NCBI GenBank assembly: GCA_021399435.1
Contig: JAJTUP010000034.1
Coordinates: forward strand, 310,001-374,000
Source: Diaporthe sp. PMI_573
Taxonomy: Eukaryota; Ascomycota; Sordariomycetes; Diaporthales; Diaporthaceae
DNA: 64,000 bases
Reading direction: 5' to 3'
In this document: in pieces, positions 1 through 11,547 of the stretch
Layout of the letters: each line of letters opens with the position of its first letter
How positions within the stretch are numbered: the stretch's first letter is position 1
Notes under the pieces: model-generated
What the model was told of the DNA's origin: nothing
The model's input: only the letters and a program-made list of their open reading frames with translations
Databases searched by the model: none
Position numbers and translations under genes: made by a program

Positions 1-314
1 CTTGATGCCCTGCCCGCCCGTGTTGAGAGGGCCTTTCCCGCCCGCCTTGGAAGCCATTTCCTTTCTCGCCTTCTCCTCTGGATCATCCGCCGCGTTAGCA
101 TGGGTGAGGGATAGTTGGGGGTTCCGGGTCAAACGTGCCAGCCTTCTTTTTCTCAAGGAAGGCCTTGTCGTCTTCGTCCATCTCCTTGGCCGCCTTCTTG
201 GCAGCCTTGAGAGGCTTGGCCTTTCCGCCTGTTTCCTAGATGTCAGCAAGATTCCGCAAGCGTCTGCGTGCTGCTGATCCGAGTGTACGTACCTTGTCTG
301 TCGGCACCACCCAT
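1..314 (-). CDS. TMA7: Translation machinery-associated protein 7 (TMA7), 3' end off the window
   Basis: Small basic protein that in yeast associates with ribosomes (family knowledge). I assembled three exons on the minus strand: 314-293, 228-139 and 77-1. The start ATG at 314-312 opens MGGADRQ, the join gives GGKAKPLKAAKKAAKE, and the last exon reads GKGPLNTGGQGIK at the window edge. Family members are about 64-70 residues and end in a short KSGKK-like tail, so only about five codons and the stop are missing. Intron 1 (292-229) is ordinary GT..AG. Intron 2 (138-78) appears to begin with GC (gcacgt): only that join keeps the conserved KKKA-EEKARKE frame, and a gctaac branch site lies upstream of its acceptor. 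Divergent from prp4. Too short and too split to appear as one reading frame, so identification rests on the spliced sequence. Confidence 0.88.
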
Positions 315-928
315 CTTGCTTGACTGGCTTCGAGGATTGTCAAGGGGGGGTCGAACTTTTCGGGAGGCGGACGCGCGTGGACCTTGGGATTTTGGTCAGG
401 AGGCTGGCTGGCCGACGTGTGCTGACGAGGAAGAGAAAAGTGAAAGGCGAGGGGCCTCTGAGTTCTTGGTTACCCACGCGGGACGGAGCGGTGCCCAAGT
501 GGGCTCTAGAATCCCGGTCGCACTAATCCACTGCACATGCTATCGATAAGCCCGGCGGATCTGACTGACTCAGCCAAGCGACGTCCCTTGCCTGGCTTGA
601 ACCTGGTCGTCGATGGCCAACCTGAACGGATCATGATGATGCCGCCTTGCACGAACCTGCGTTTCTGACTCGGCATCGTTTGTCAACGACTTCAGCGCCA
701 CAGCTACTCTTCCTGCTCCAGCCATCAGCGATTGCTCCGGACCATGTCCTGAGTCTACGAAGCGTTGACAGGATTGATCCGGTTGGCCTCTATTTCCTGC
801 TTGCTGCTGAGAGGATACATCAAATTTGACTGACACGTGCGCTTGTCTTGCGACAAAGCTAGAGGATCACTTTCGTTCTTATCGGCAGCATAGAGGGTCT
901 GGCGTCCGGTTGGGCTCCATTCGACACT
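315..928. promoter_or_regulatory. Shared divergent promoter region, TMA7 / prp4
   Basis: About 610 bp separates the start codons of two divergent housekeeping genes, so both promoters must lie here. I see no third gene; short open frames on both strands lack conserved features. No clear TATA box was recognised. Confidence 0.6.
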
Positions 929-3900
929 ATGTCTAGCTCCGACGAAGGCGAGATCAGGGAAAACGGAGTTGAGGTTTCCAAGGCAACTTCACTGCCTCAG
1001 ACTAAGAGAAACGGTGTTGACCGTCAGGACAGAAGCCAAATCAGCAACACCCGCTCTCCCGACCAAGGCGACTATCGTTCTCGACAACCCCGCTCGCCCC
1101 GTGGCTACAAGCGATCCCGCGACGATGACCGCGATACATACCACAGAGGGGGGACAGGCAGTTCCGATCCACGACACTTCAGGGTCCACTACGAGGATGG
1201 CCCACCACCCCAGAGCCGACATGCCTACGAGGATCTAGACCGCCCGGCTTCTCGAGGGCGCTATGAGAGCATAGATCGTCCTTCCGGCCACCGCCAATAC
1301 GAGTCAAGAGATCGTCCTTCTGGCGCTTCTCGATACGACAAACACGATCGTGATTATGGGCGGGCTGACAAGCGACCCCGTACCCGCAGCCCATCTCCCT
1401 ACAGGCACAATCGTGGGGACGGGAGGGGCAGGCATCACAGAGGCAAATGGGATGCTGACGGCCCCGGCCGCAGTCGTCCAGGCGAGCAGATTGAAAATAC
1501 CAGGAACGGTGCACAAACTGCTAAGCAAGTACGGGATGACACCGCATCCAAGCGGTCCCCTGAGGCTGGAGCCAAATCTGTTTCCAAAGAAGTTGCTAAA
1601 TCTGATCAAGGTGCTACGGATGAGCGCATGGCCGAGGGTACCTCGCATCTGCACATAAAGTACTGTATCGCTTCCCTCAAAGCTGCGGGGCAGCCGCTAA
1701 CGTCGAACAGTGATACTTCGGATGCTTCCAAGGAGTCGAAAACAGAGCCAGACCAAGACTGGGATGCACCAACTCCTCTCGACGAAGAAGCCGAAATCGA
1801 GCGGCGAAGACGTCGCCGGGAAGCGCTCCTAAGAAAGTCTCGCGCCTCGACCCCCTTGCTTGTCCAGGCTGTCCAGGCTAACAAACATGACCACACTGTC
1901 GAGACTCCCTCAGAGGCGGCAACGCCACAGAAGACGCCCAGGACGCCTGCTTCCGGTAAGCCAGAACCCCAGAACCAAAGACAACATCGTTGCAATCCGC
2001 TAACAGGGTAGGCGCGGCTTCGCCTGCCGGACGCACTCAGGGAAGCCTGTCTCCAGAGGCTCTTGCCGTCGCAAATGACCGGGAGCTCATCAACACTCAT
2101 GGAGACGTCAAGGGTACTGATGAAGACGGGCCATCAGCAGCAGACTACGATCCAACCATTGATATGTGGGAGGACGAGCGTCGAGATGAGATGCGCAATG
2201 GAAACATCGGCCTGCACGGCGAGGGTCGCCGCGAGTCTGTGGATGCGTCAGGCAAGGATGAGCCAATGCATACGACGGAAACCGAGAACGAAGATGACGA
2301 TGACTTTGACATGTTCGCAGAAGACTTCGATGAGGAGAAGCTCGCTGCGCCGAAGTCTGCGCCAAGAGCCAGGGCTCCCACCGAAGATCCTATCGCTTTA
2401 CAAGGAGGCAAAGGGGGTGCAATCCTGGAAGACGATGACAAAGATGGCTATTACAAGATACGGCCAAGCGAGATCCTCAACGGTCGTTACCAGGTCCAGT
2501 CAAGCCTTGGAAAGGGTATGTTCTCGGGTGTCGCCAGGGCCGTTGACATTACAACCAAGAAGTTGATCGCCATCAAGATCATGAGGAACAACGATGCGTT
2601 GAAGAAGGGTGGCTTCACCGAGATTGCCATCCTTCAGAAGCTTAACTCGGCTGACCCAGAGAACAAGAAGCATATTGTTAAGTTCGAGCGCTCGTTCGAG
2701 CACAAGGGCCATCTCTGTATGGCCTTCGAGAACCTCAGCTTGAACTTGAGAGAGGTTTTGAAGAAATTCGGCAACAATGTCGGCATCAACCTCCATGCGA
2801 CGAAGGCATACGCATATCAGACTTTTCTAGCGTTGGCACACATGCGAAAATGCAGCATCATTCACGCGGATCTGAAACCTGACAATATTCTGGTGAGCCT
2901 ACTATCCATCAGCAAATCGAAGCACCAACACAGAGCGCTTACAAGGTGGCAGGTCAATGAGCAACGCAACGTCCTCAAAATCTGCGACTTGGGGACGGCC
3001 ATTGATCGAACTGACGCAGCGACAGCACACAACGAGATCACTCCTTACCTCGTCAGTAGATTTTACCGGGCTCCCGAGATTATTCTTGGAATGCCAAATG
3101 ACTACGCTATCGACATGTGGTCCATCGGCTGCACACTGTACGAACTCTACACGGGCAAGATTCTATTTACGGGTGACAGCAACAATCAGATGCTCCGTGC
3201 CATCATCGAGATCAGGGGCAAATTGAGTGCCAAGCTCTATCGCCGGGGTCAGCTCTGGCAGATGCATTTTGACGATATGGGAAACTTTGTCAGTCAGGAG
3301 AGGGATAAGGTCTTGGGAAAGGTAAGCCACAACCTTCTTTCCGTCTGCCGTCTTTTTTCACAGACCCCTCGTCACCTGCACTACGACAGCATGAAGCACG
3401 GTCATGCATGATTGCTTGGTCGTGGAGCCACGGTATATTTGGGAGAGTCTGCCACACTGCGGTTGTCGCTGTCTGAGTCGTGTTAAGCGCTGCTGCGGTG
3501 CGATTCCACGTACGCCGGCGACCCACTCGAGGGCTGAGCAAAACTTTCAAAGGTTATGCAGGCTCATCACTTTTACCCTTCCTCCTCCCGCAAGTGCGGG
3601 CCGCAAGATGGCAGGCCAACGTCGCGACCTGCAGTCCGACGTCGCCAAAGGGCAAAGATGCCCTCGCCTGCAAAGGCCTGCGTAACCGCTGGACCACCAA
3701 ATCGCAACCCCGGCCGTCCCGGTGACGACTGCCTCCGCTTGCCCCCACAATGACTAGCCATCCTTCGCGGCAGCGACCCGCTTGTGGCCCTCGGAGCTTA
3801 TGCATGTGAATTGCATCCTTCGTGCCATCCAACATACATCCTTCGAGATCCTGTATCGCTTGGCAAATTGTGGTCTGAGATGAGAGCTAACCCGAATTTA

Positions 3901-4139
3901 CTGAGCACCAACAGACCAATATCAGAATCCTGAATGTGGTGAAGCCAACGCGGGACCTCCGCACGCGCCTCATGGCCGCATCGAGCGGCATGGACGAGGT
4001 CGAGGCCAAGCAACTTAATCTATTTCACGATTTGTTGGACCGTTGTCTCGCTCTTAACCCTGACAAGAGGGTTACACCTGCGGAGGCGCTGAAGCACCCC
4101 TTCTTCCATGACAAGATTGCATCGACCCAACGACGATGA
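929..4139 (+). CDS. prp4: Pre-mRNA splicing Ser/Thr kinase Prp4 (PRPF4B family)
   Basis: Nuclear kinase that phosphorylates spliceosomal proteins during tri-snRNP activation (family knowledge). Exons 929-1955, 2012-2892, 2953-3321 and 3915-4139 give 833 residues. Residues 1-340 are rich in Arg, Ser, Asp and Pro (RS-like, disordered), followed by an acidic stretch (DDDDFDMFAED). The kinase domain spans about 501-828: glycine loop LGKGMFSG (508-515), lysine K531 (AIKIM), catalytic loop HADLKPDN (D629, N634), DLG at 648-650 and the APE-type motif in SRFYRAPEIILG. HAD and DLG in place of HRD and DFG fit the Prp4 subfamily. The C-terminus NVVKPTRDLRTRL is also typical. The first intron uses an acceptor tag at 2009-2011, which alone preserves frame. 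Intron 2 is in frame and stop-free; intron 3 is 593 bp (separate entries). Confidence 0.93.
3322..3914 (+). other. Unusually long third intron of prp4
   Basis: The intron starts gtaagc after the codon for K in VLGK and ends at caacag before TNIRIL, with a gctaaccc branch-like sequence about 20 bp before the acceptor. Its 593 bp contrasts with 55-112 bp for most introns here. The interior holds only short overlapping open frames with no recognisable product. It may contain an old insertion or a regulatory or RNA element, but nothing visible decides this. Confidence 0.75.
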
Positions 4140-7100
4140 ACTGCTCTTGGGGGTGGCGTGGATGGATCAGGTACTGTTGAGCAGTCAGCAAGATCGGTTT
4201 GGCTTATAGTGAGTACCAGAGGAACGCGGATTAGCACCTTCTGCTTTGGACTCCTTCCTGCCGAGTTCACGCCTATCAATATTTGAGCACCCCTCATTTC
4301 CTTTTTGGCAGATGGGACTAGACTTTCACATTAGATCAAAGAACACGAAACAGGCATAGAATATTACATGCGGTCAGCAACTCGCGAGACGAAGTACTTT
4401 TTCCTAGTTTAGAGCATTGACTTTCGCCGTCGAGCTTCATAGCAACCTGGAAATGAAAATACATGCGGCCAGTGAAATTGCGCCGGGAGAATCTTTGATC
4501 AATAGTCCCGTACAATATCTAGTGGTGGTCGCAGCTCGGAGTCTTCGGGTCCCCACAACCAACACAGCCTCGGACTCTCATACCTCTGGTATAGATCGTG
4601 AATTCCAGCATCAACTTGCTTCTCCGAACCTTCACAAATGGAGCCGGCGGAATGCAGAACCCTCCGCTTGGACCGTACTCAGCACTTGACGCGGGTGACC
4701 GTCGATAAATTTGCTACCCACACGCCTCGTTCCCTTTCCAGCAAGGTACCCTGGGGGGGTTGACCCTACCGTACTGTCCCTTGCCCGCTTGGCATTCGAC
4801 AACGACGGTTGTCGCCGGCCATCATCCCGTCGCACAAATTCAGGACAACCCGCGGGGCCAAAAATATCGCGCCGCGGCTGGGGCGGTGCCGAAAACGAGC
4901 ATCAGATCAGCATCGACCCCAGAGCTGCTCGCAAGGTAACCAAAGGAACAGGACGCATCGCCTACTCCATGCGGGCATTCTCGTCCGCCACTTTCACAAC
5001 ATAACATGCGAGGTGCCGGGCACGCACATTACATATATGCAGATGCCGTGGGACCTTGGTGCTGCCATTTGTCCACTGCAGCTGCCCGAAACAATAACGA
5101 GGCTGCCTGAGGTCGTGCGACGGCCGGGCGGGAGCGTTTCTCCCGGTGGAGAAGATGCATATCTGGGTGATATCAATGGCCTGGCAGGGAGGGGGCTCAG
5201 GAGCAGTGGGGACAGAGCGCCGCTTCATGCCATTGAGATGCAGTGACACCACGAGCCCGTCAGAAGGGCTGTACGCAGGTCTCGACTCATAATATCCCAG
5301 AGTTCCTGGGGATGTGTAAGCCTGTCTTCGATGTAGAGAGATGGTAGGAGTACCGCCAGGGCAGACAGACAGCTTGTCAGCTCCCAGAGCGTACTCCGGG
5401 CTTGCAGGTCCGACCGGTCACGAGACAGGTTGCGTGTCTCTCGAGGGCACGCGTCCGTATCAAGGCACAGCTGGTGATCCCCGCGACGGAGCGGGCGACA
5501 CAAGAAGACGCAAACTTATCTGTGCCGTCTGTCTCTATCAGCCAAGATGGCGCGTGCGCTGCAGGCGAGGGGGCAAACAGGGGAAGGTGTGGTGAGGAAG
5601 CACCCGTCAGTGCAAGGCGACAGGTCACAAACCTTTCTCGGGTGTCCAGATCGTCGTGGTTCTCATCTGTGCGACGAGGAGGCGAGCGCCTTCCTTTCCC
5701 ATCGCACACCTTATTCATCAGATGAGGTGGGAGGTCCCACCTCGGGATTCCTCGTCCCACCTGACAGGAGACGTCGGTCCACCAAACGTGAGATCTGCTC
5801 TTTTCCCTTGTGCAGCATCTGTCTCGGTTCCCTCCTGTGGTGCAGGTGTGATCCCTCCGTCCCTGAAGGGGAGGTGGCACCATTTCCATCCTGCAGCGCC
5901 CTATCGACAAATGTCCACACCCTCAGCTGTAGGTCCGCTGTGTGTGTAAGCCTGTAGGCGAGTGGGAAAAAAGCACAAGTGCCCCAAGGAGCAGGAGCTG
6001 AACGAAAGCGGATGTGGCACGACCGGCACTTGTCCAACGGGTATATTGCCTGCACGCGTCGACAGCCATCGTGCATGTGCGACCGGTGGCTTGTCTTCCC
6101 GTCATCCCATCAGCTTTGAAATGGGTGGCGGTGGTGTGTGGTGTTCGTGCTCACTGGCGACTTTTCTCGGAAGGCCGCATGATGGGCCCCCCAATGCAGC
6201 CACCCAGCGCGGCGCCCGTGGGCCAACCAGCGATCTCAAGTGATCTAACCAGGCGCCGGGGCGGTCTCCTTGAGACTTGTCAGATGTGCGCCCGACAGCT
6301 GCAGACGAGGCTGGCCGTCGGTGTGGGAAGCCAGGCCTGTGATTGGACGGCCTGGCTAAACGGGATCAGGAAGGCTGCTGGCCTTTGACACAGCATGTCT
6401 TGGCCCCCAGGATTTCAGTTGGTGGATCGGTTCGTCGGTCCCCTGCAACTGCGCTAACGACGTACTTCTGGTCAATAAGTCTGTGCCTCCTGGCCGCTCA
6501 CAGAAACCCGTCCTGCGATAGGACCGAAGAGGGTTCTGATAGGCCCGGTGGCAGGCCTTTCTGGGTCACTTGGTGCGACCCATCTGCTGTCCTGCAGTTC
6601 TTGGTCGCCACTGGCGTGTCTCTATTTTCTGAGCAGTCAGGAACGGTTGCATGCAGATGGCTACTGAACTAAGATGTCATTCGCAACGATGAATGACGGG
6701 ACATCCTGAGCGGAGGGAGGTCCGCACGTAGCAGGCCCAAGGATTCAGGAATGCCCTCACCGTGGCCATCCACTCGCTCTCTCGGGTATCTCTTGGCGAG
6801 CACACGGTAGGATCGTGACCGCTTTTGGGTGGAGACAGCACTTGCCATCGAGATCCGAGGTGGCTGCTGCCGTCGTTTGGCTATCGTCCCTGTTTACACT
6901 ACCCAGAGGCCGTTCATGCAAGTCGTGCACCTGCCTAGCTTCCCCGACAGCGTGGTTGCTCCGTTGGCGTGGTGCTAAGCTGGTCGACTACAACGGTGCC
7001 TTCCCCGGGTCCTAGGGGAAAGCTTTGATAGCGTGACTCCTCCAACCGGTCAGAAACAAAACGCTACATTCGATGGGGTTGACTTGGTGGGTGTGCAGCC

Positions 7101-7373
7101 CTCCCTGCCCCATCGAGATTGATGTAGATGAGGTGACGACAATGCAGGCGTCAAAATGTGAGCGATCAATCTACGACAGCATTCTCCTTTCGGTAATATA
7201 GTGCCCGCTGTTGCTGACCATGGGATCCGCGTGAGACCTGCGCGCCGCCAAATTGCAGGACGGATGATCCTCTAGCGACGCCGCGATGATGTATGGCGGA
7301 AGCCTTCACCTCGCCGACCGTGTCGTGCGGAGGGGTAGATCCTACAGGCGTCGTCAAGTAGGGCTTCAGCGAC

Positions 7374-7397
7374 CCTCCCGGCCTCCCGGCCTCCCGG
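7374..7397. repeat. Three tandem copies of CCTCCCGG
   Basis: Perfect head-to-tail 8-bp unit, three copies, in the desert upstream of the kinase gene. No gene context. Confidence 0.9.
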
Positions 7398-10300
7398 GGC
7401 CCCCACCTGCAAGGCCCTGACATCACCGAAGGCATTGCCTCACGTAGATGAGCCCCAACCCACGGCGGGGTGGGCCTGTCAAGAGGCCGGCCAGGGGGTC
7501 ACAGTTGACTGGATGAGGACACAGATTGCGCACGGTGGCCTCTGGGATCCGTTCACCAGATTCGCAAGATGAGGTCTCCCCCCCTCCAGGGCGGAGGGTG
7601 AGATTCCTAGGATGAATCCTCCCATCGTCCGATGCCGTGATAGTCATGATTGTCAGACGCCGCCGCCGCTCCTGAGACGCCGACTCGCTGCGGGAGCAGG
7701 TATTGGTGAGCATCAGGGCAAGACCTGGGGCATCGCGGAGCCTTTTTCCTCTGATGTTTATGCATTGCAGCTCACCGCTCTCGTCCGAAATGATTCGAGG
7801 AACAGGCTGAAGATCGCCGGCGTGCAAGACGTAAGCGGCGTGCATGAATTGGGGGAATCCTGTGGTCACCCAGGGTTTGTTTCAAGCTCAGGTGTGTGGC
7901 CATCAGTACGACGGAACGAAACGCCCGAAGGACACCCACCTCCGAGGTATGCCTTTCTAGAAACACATCCCGAACATCTGGAATTATCTCGGATAGGTTT
8001 GCCAGTTGAGCGACCGACGCGAAGCTGTGAGACAGGCCAGTACACAGTATAGACGACGACCGGCCGAAGCACGGCTTATTGGGGACACGACGAATTAGGG
8101 TTTCGGTGTATGTAGCACACATCAATTTACTTCGGTGTTGTGGCAAAGGGCGGGAGCTCCGGGCGGCTAGGTAGCAAGCAACATTATGTGGTGCGCGGTG
8201 AGGTCTGACGGCATATACGTCGTGGTTGACAGCTTCGGCCAAGTAGGCCACCAAGCCCACAGGCCTCCGTTGCCACACCATATGCTCCGTCAGGACGGAT
8301 GGCGTTATGGGGACGGGACGGCATGACGCAGCGGTGCTGGGCCCGGACTCGCCAAGGCGGGCACCACTGCACGCAGCGGCTATCTAGTATCCAGAGCGGT
8401 GGGCTGTCCTGGCGCCTGGCCGAACGACGAGTAGAGCGGCATGATGGCAGGATCGTCAAAGGGTCCAGCTAGATGGTCTGGGCCAGCGGCGGGAGTTGCG
8501 AGACACTTTGTCGCAGTTTGACACGGCATGCACGGGTGGACCTTCGGGTGAGCTTGAGCCCTTGACGGCAAGTTCAGATGAAGCACCAGAGCACGAGTAC
8601 GCGCCTCATCCCATCGACCCTTGCCCAGCCCGTGGCTGATGGTCGCCTGGTGATCTGTGGGTTATGGAACCGGTCCAGCGTCGCGAAACTGTGCATCCCC
8701 GACTTCCTGACGGCCAAGGAATCGAAGTGAAGATCAGACTCTCCCCAGTGGCCCCCAGGGCTGCTCGGTATGCAGTCCAGGCTAGGCTGTGGCTGTCTGT
8801 CTTGTTGCAAGCCTTGCTGGACGTGCGCACTGGTGCATATCAAGGGTCCTGGGGTGGATTTGCCTGTGGAGAATTGAGCCAGGACTTTCCTTGCCGTCCG
8901 AAGAGTGCTCATATTGCGAACATAGTACTGCCGTCCTGGAGATGCGAGAGCCGGCCCTCCAGGTCGGACAAGGCTCGCGTTGTGCTGGACGGGCCTGGAC
9001 AGTCCGAGGATTCGGATGAAGCCCCAAGGGATCTTCGGTGTGCTCGAGTCTTTGAGACGAGGATGAGAGATACTCCGGCAGCGGATGCAACCGCTGCTGA
9101 AAATAGCACAGCGGCAGCACAACACAGCAGCGCACCGCACTCACACTGCACAGTCCAGGGTCAAGATGCCCCTGTCTTGTTTGCTGGTGATGGTCCTGGG
9201 GCAGCCTGCACATGCGGGGGCTGGGGCCTGGATGCTTGAATGCTCGGATGGTTCATACGACGTTTACGGTATCACTCGCCTGCCACATGTTTTGCAAGTG
9301 GCACAGGCGTCAAGATATTGGATGACCGAGTCCGACCGAGGGCAACCTTTTGCATTGCAAGCACGGCCGCGTCGCCTTGGCCTGCACAGCCGCTGGAAAG
9401 GAAATGAGGTTCGGACCCGGAGGAGGCGTGATGATTGTCCACACGTGCCCAAGCGCTTCCCAACCTCTTGAGGTTCATGATGGACCCTGGGTCTGCTGAG
9501 TAGGCCATTGGTCAACATCCCATGTCGTGGTTTCAGATTGGCAATTGACTCTGCTGGACACGCACTGAGCACATAGTATGCAGGCGCAGGACGGCCGGTT
9601 GGATACAGTTCAGCTGGCGCCAGCAGCTAAGCTACTGTAGCTGTGGTTCGCCGCAGAAACCTTGCAGGGGTTGCAAGATTGGATTTGTCCTCTGCAATAT
9701 TAACGAGTGGCACGTCGGGTTCTAGAACGGCTGGTACCCGCGCTGGCCCACTGGCCGGCTGGCCGTTGATGACGCCGGGGTGGGACTTGGGATGGGCACT
9801 TGGTGGAGAGATGCAGAGGTGGTGCAGTGATTGTCCCCGGCGTGGACAAATAATTGAGGCTCCCAAAAAGCCGCCCATCAACAAACCATCGCAAGCGAGC
9901 TGGGCCCGATTGCAGGGGGCCGTCTTGAGTCGATGGTTTCTAATTGCAGATCGGGATATTACACTGTTACAGTACGCACGCTAGCAACTGATAGGCTCGA
10001 GGGGTATACGCAGAACGTGGGAGTGGGACCCCAGTGACGGCCCAGCTGGGGTCGCATGAAGCTTGGAAGGTTCCAATGGAAAGAATGCGCTTCCCAGGAG
10101 GGCATCGCGGCCGAAATTGCTGAGCCAATATTTGTTCCTGGGTATGCTGCCCCGGCTGCACACTTGCTTGCCCGTTGCAAACTTACAGGTGCTGATGACT
10201 AAGGTGCCACCTCTGCACTATCATGTCAGTGTGCGCTGTGGCCCCATCTCGCGTTAGTGCCGCTGCCAGCTAATGCACGACACATCCAGCCCGGCAGGAT

Positions 10301-10567
10301 ATGTGTCCCCATTGCCGTCACCGTGAGCAGCAATCCAGCCATTGTCGCAGGCGCATCCCAGCCTCAGTCCTCGAGTCTCGCGCCTCCCACATGCGAAGCA
10401 CTGACTCAACATGCTGTGGCCAGTAGCCTTGGACTCAAACTTGTCCAAACCTTCGTCAGGAAACATTCCGGGCCAAGCATGTTGGCATCAAGGCGGTCCT
10501 GCGACGCCTGCCAATGCATGCGACCCTCCCACAGATTGCAGATGCAACGCTGACTGGGTCCACCACC

Positions 10568-10585
10568 CCGCCGCCGCCGCCGCCG
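10568..10585. repeat. (CCG)6 microsatellite
   Basis: Six perfect CCG triplets in noncoding DNA, followed within 60 bp by a G-rich gggagg/gggagag tract. Confidence 0.9.
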
Positions 10586-11523
10586 CGTTCCTGCCAGTGA
10601 CGACGAGTAGGTTGGACAGGGGGGAGGGACGGGGAGGGAGGGAGAGTGGCCAGGCAGAGTGGCAGGGTGGCAGGGCGGCACGGGTTGCAGCAGAGCCGGC
10701 AGAGTGAGTGTCGAAATGCTGACAGACTGACTGACAGAAGCGACCGGCTGCTTGCATGTCCAGTGGCCGTCCAGTAGGGTCGGGGGCCGCTGGCCACGCA
10801 TTCGACCTGCAGGCCTCTACTGCGGCGCCAACAAATCCGAACCATCCATCTCGTCCATCCTTCGTTCTATTGACTCACGGCCCTGCTCGCCCTGGCCCTG
10901 GCCCTGGCCCGAATCGATCGAATGGCATGCCGCCACTGGTCCCACTCACACCTTTGTGCCCATTCCGTGATCGACACGAGGCGGCCAAACCGCCCAGGCT
11001 GGGGATCGGAGGCTGGTACTGTCCCACGTACTGTCCTGGCGGCGCTGGATTGGCTGCTGGCTGTCCTGCGTGGTGTGGACTGGACCCACCCAGGCTCAAC
11101 AACCCGCCAGGCCTGTCAAATTAAGATGCGCATGATTGATTTGGCACGAGAGTCTGGAGCCACCCTCACTCGAAACTCTTTGCAGGGGGGAGGCACCGCA
11201 GTGTGCAGAGCAAGACGGCAAGGACGGGCAGGCGCTCTGCAAAAGAAACCGCCGCTAGCTTTGTACCAGAATCAGGGCCACGCAATTCTTCCACCTATTT
11301 TATCACCACAGCCATCGATTCTAACAAATATTTTGGCATCATTCGAATCAGACACTAATCCTGAAGATGGAGATATAATAAAAATCAAGCACATATGATG
11401 CGGTTGTGGGATAATTGAGATACAAACACGAAGGGTTTTGGTGGTACTTGGACTTACCGGCGGTTTTTTTTGCAGAGCGCCTGACGGGGTCCCAGATTGA
11501 GCAGGCAGCCAGGGGGGCGCCTC

Positions 11524-11547
11524 CACACACACACACACACACACACA
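11524..11547. repeat. (CA)12 microsatellite
   Basis: Twelve perfect CA units in noncoding DNA upstream of the isolated kinase gene. Confidence 0.93.

Noticed and set aside
3322..3363. Alternative short prp4 intron ending at cacag near 3363
   Set aside because: It would lead to a stop at 3409 and lose the conserved VKPTRDL ending; the 3914 acceptor restores it.
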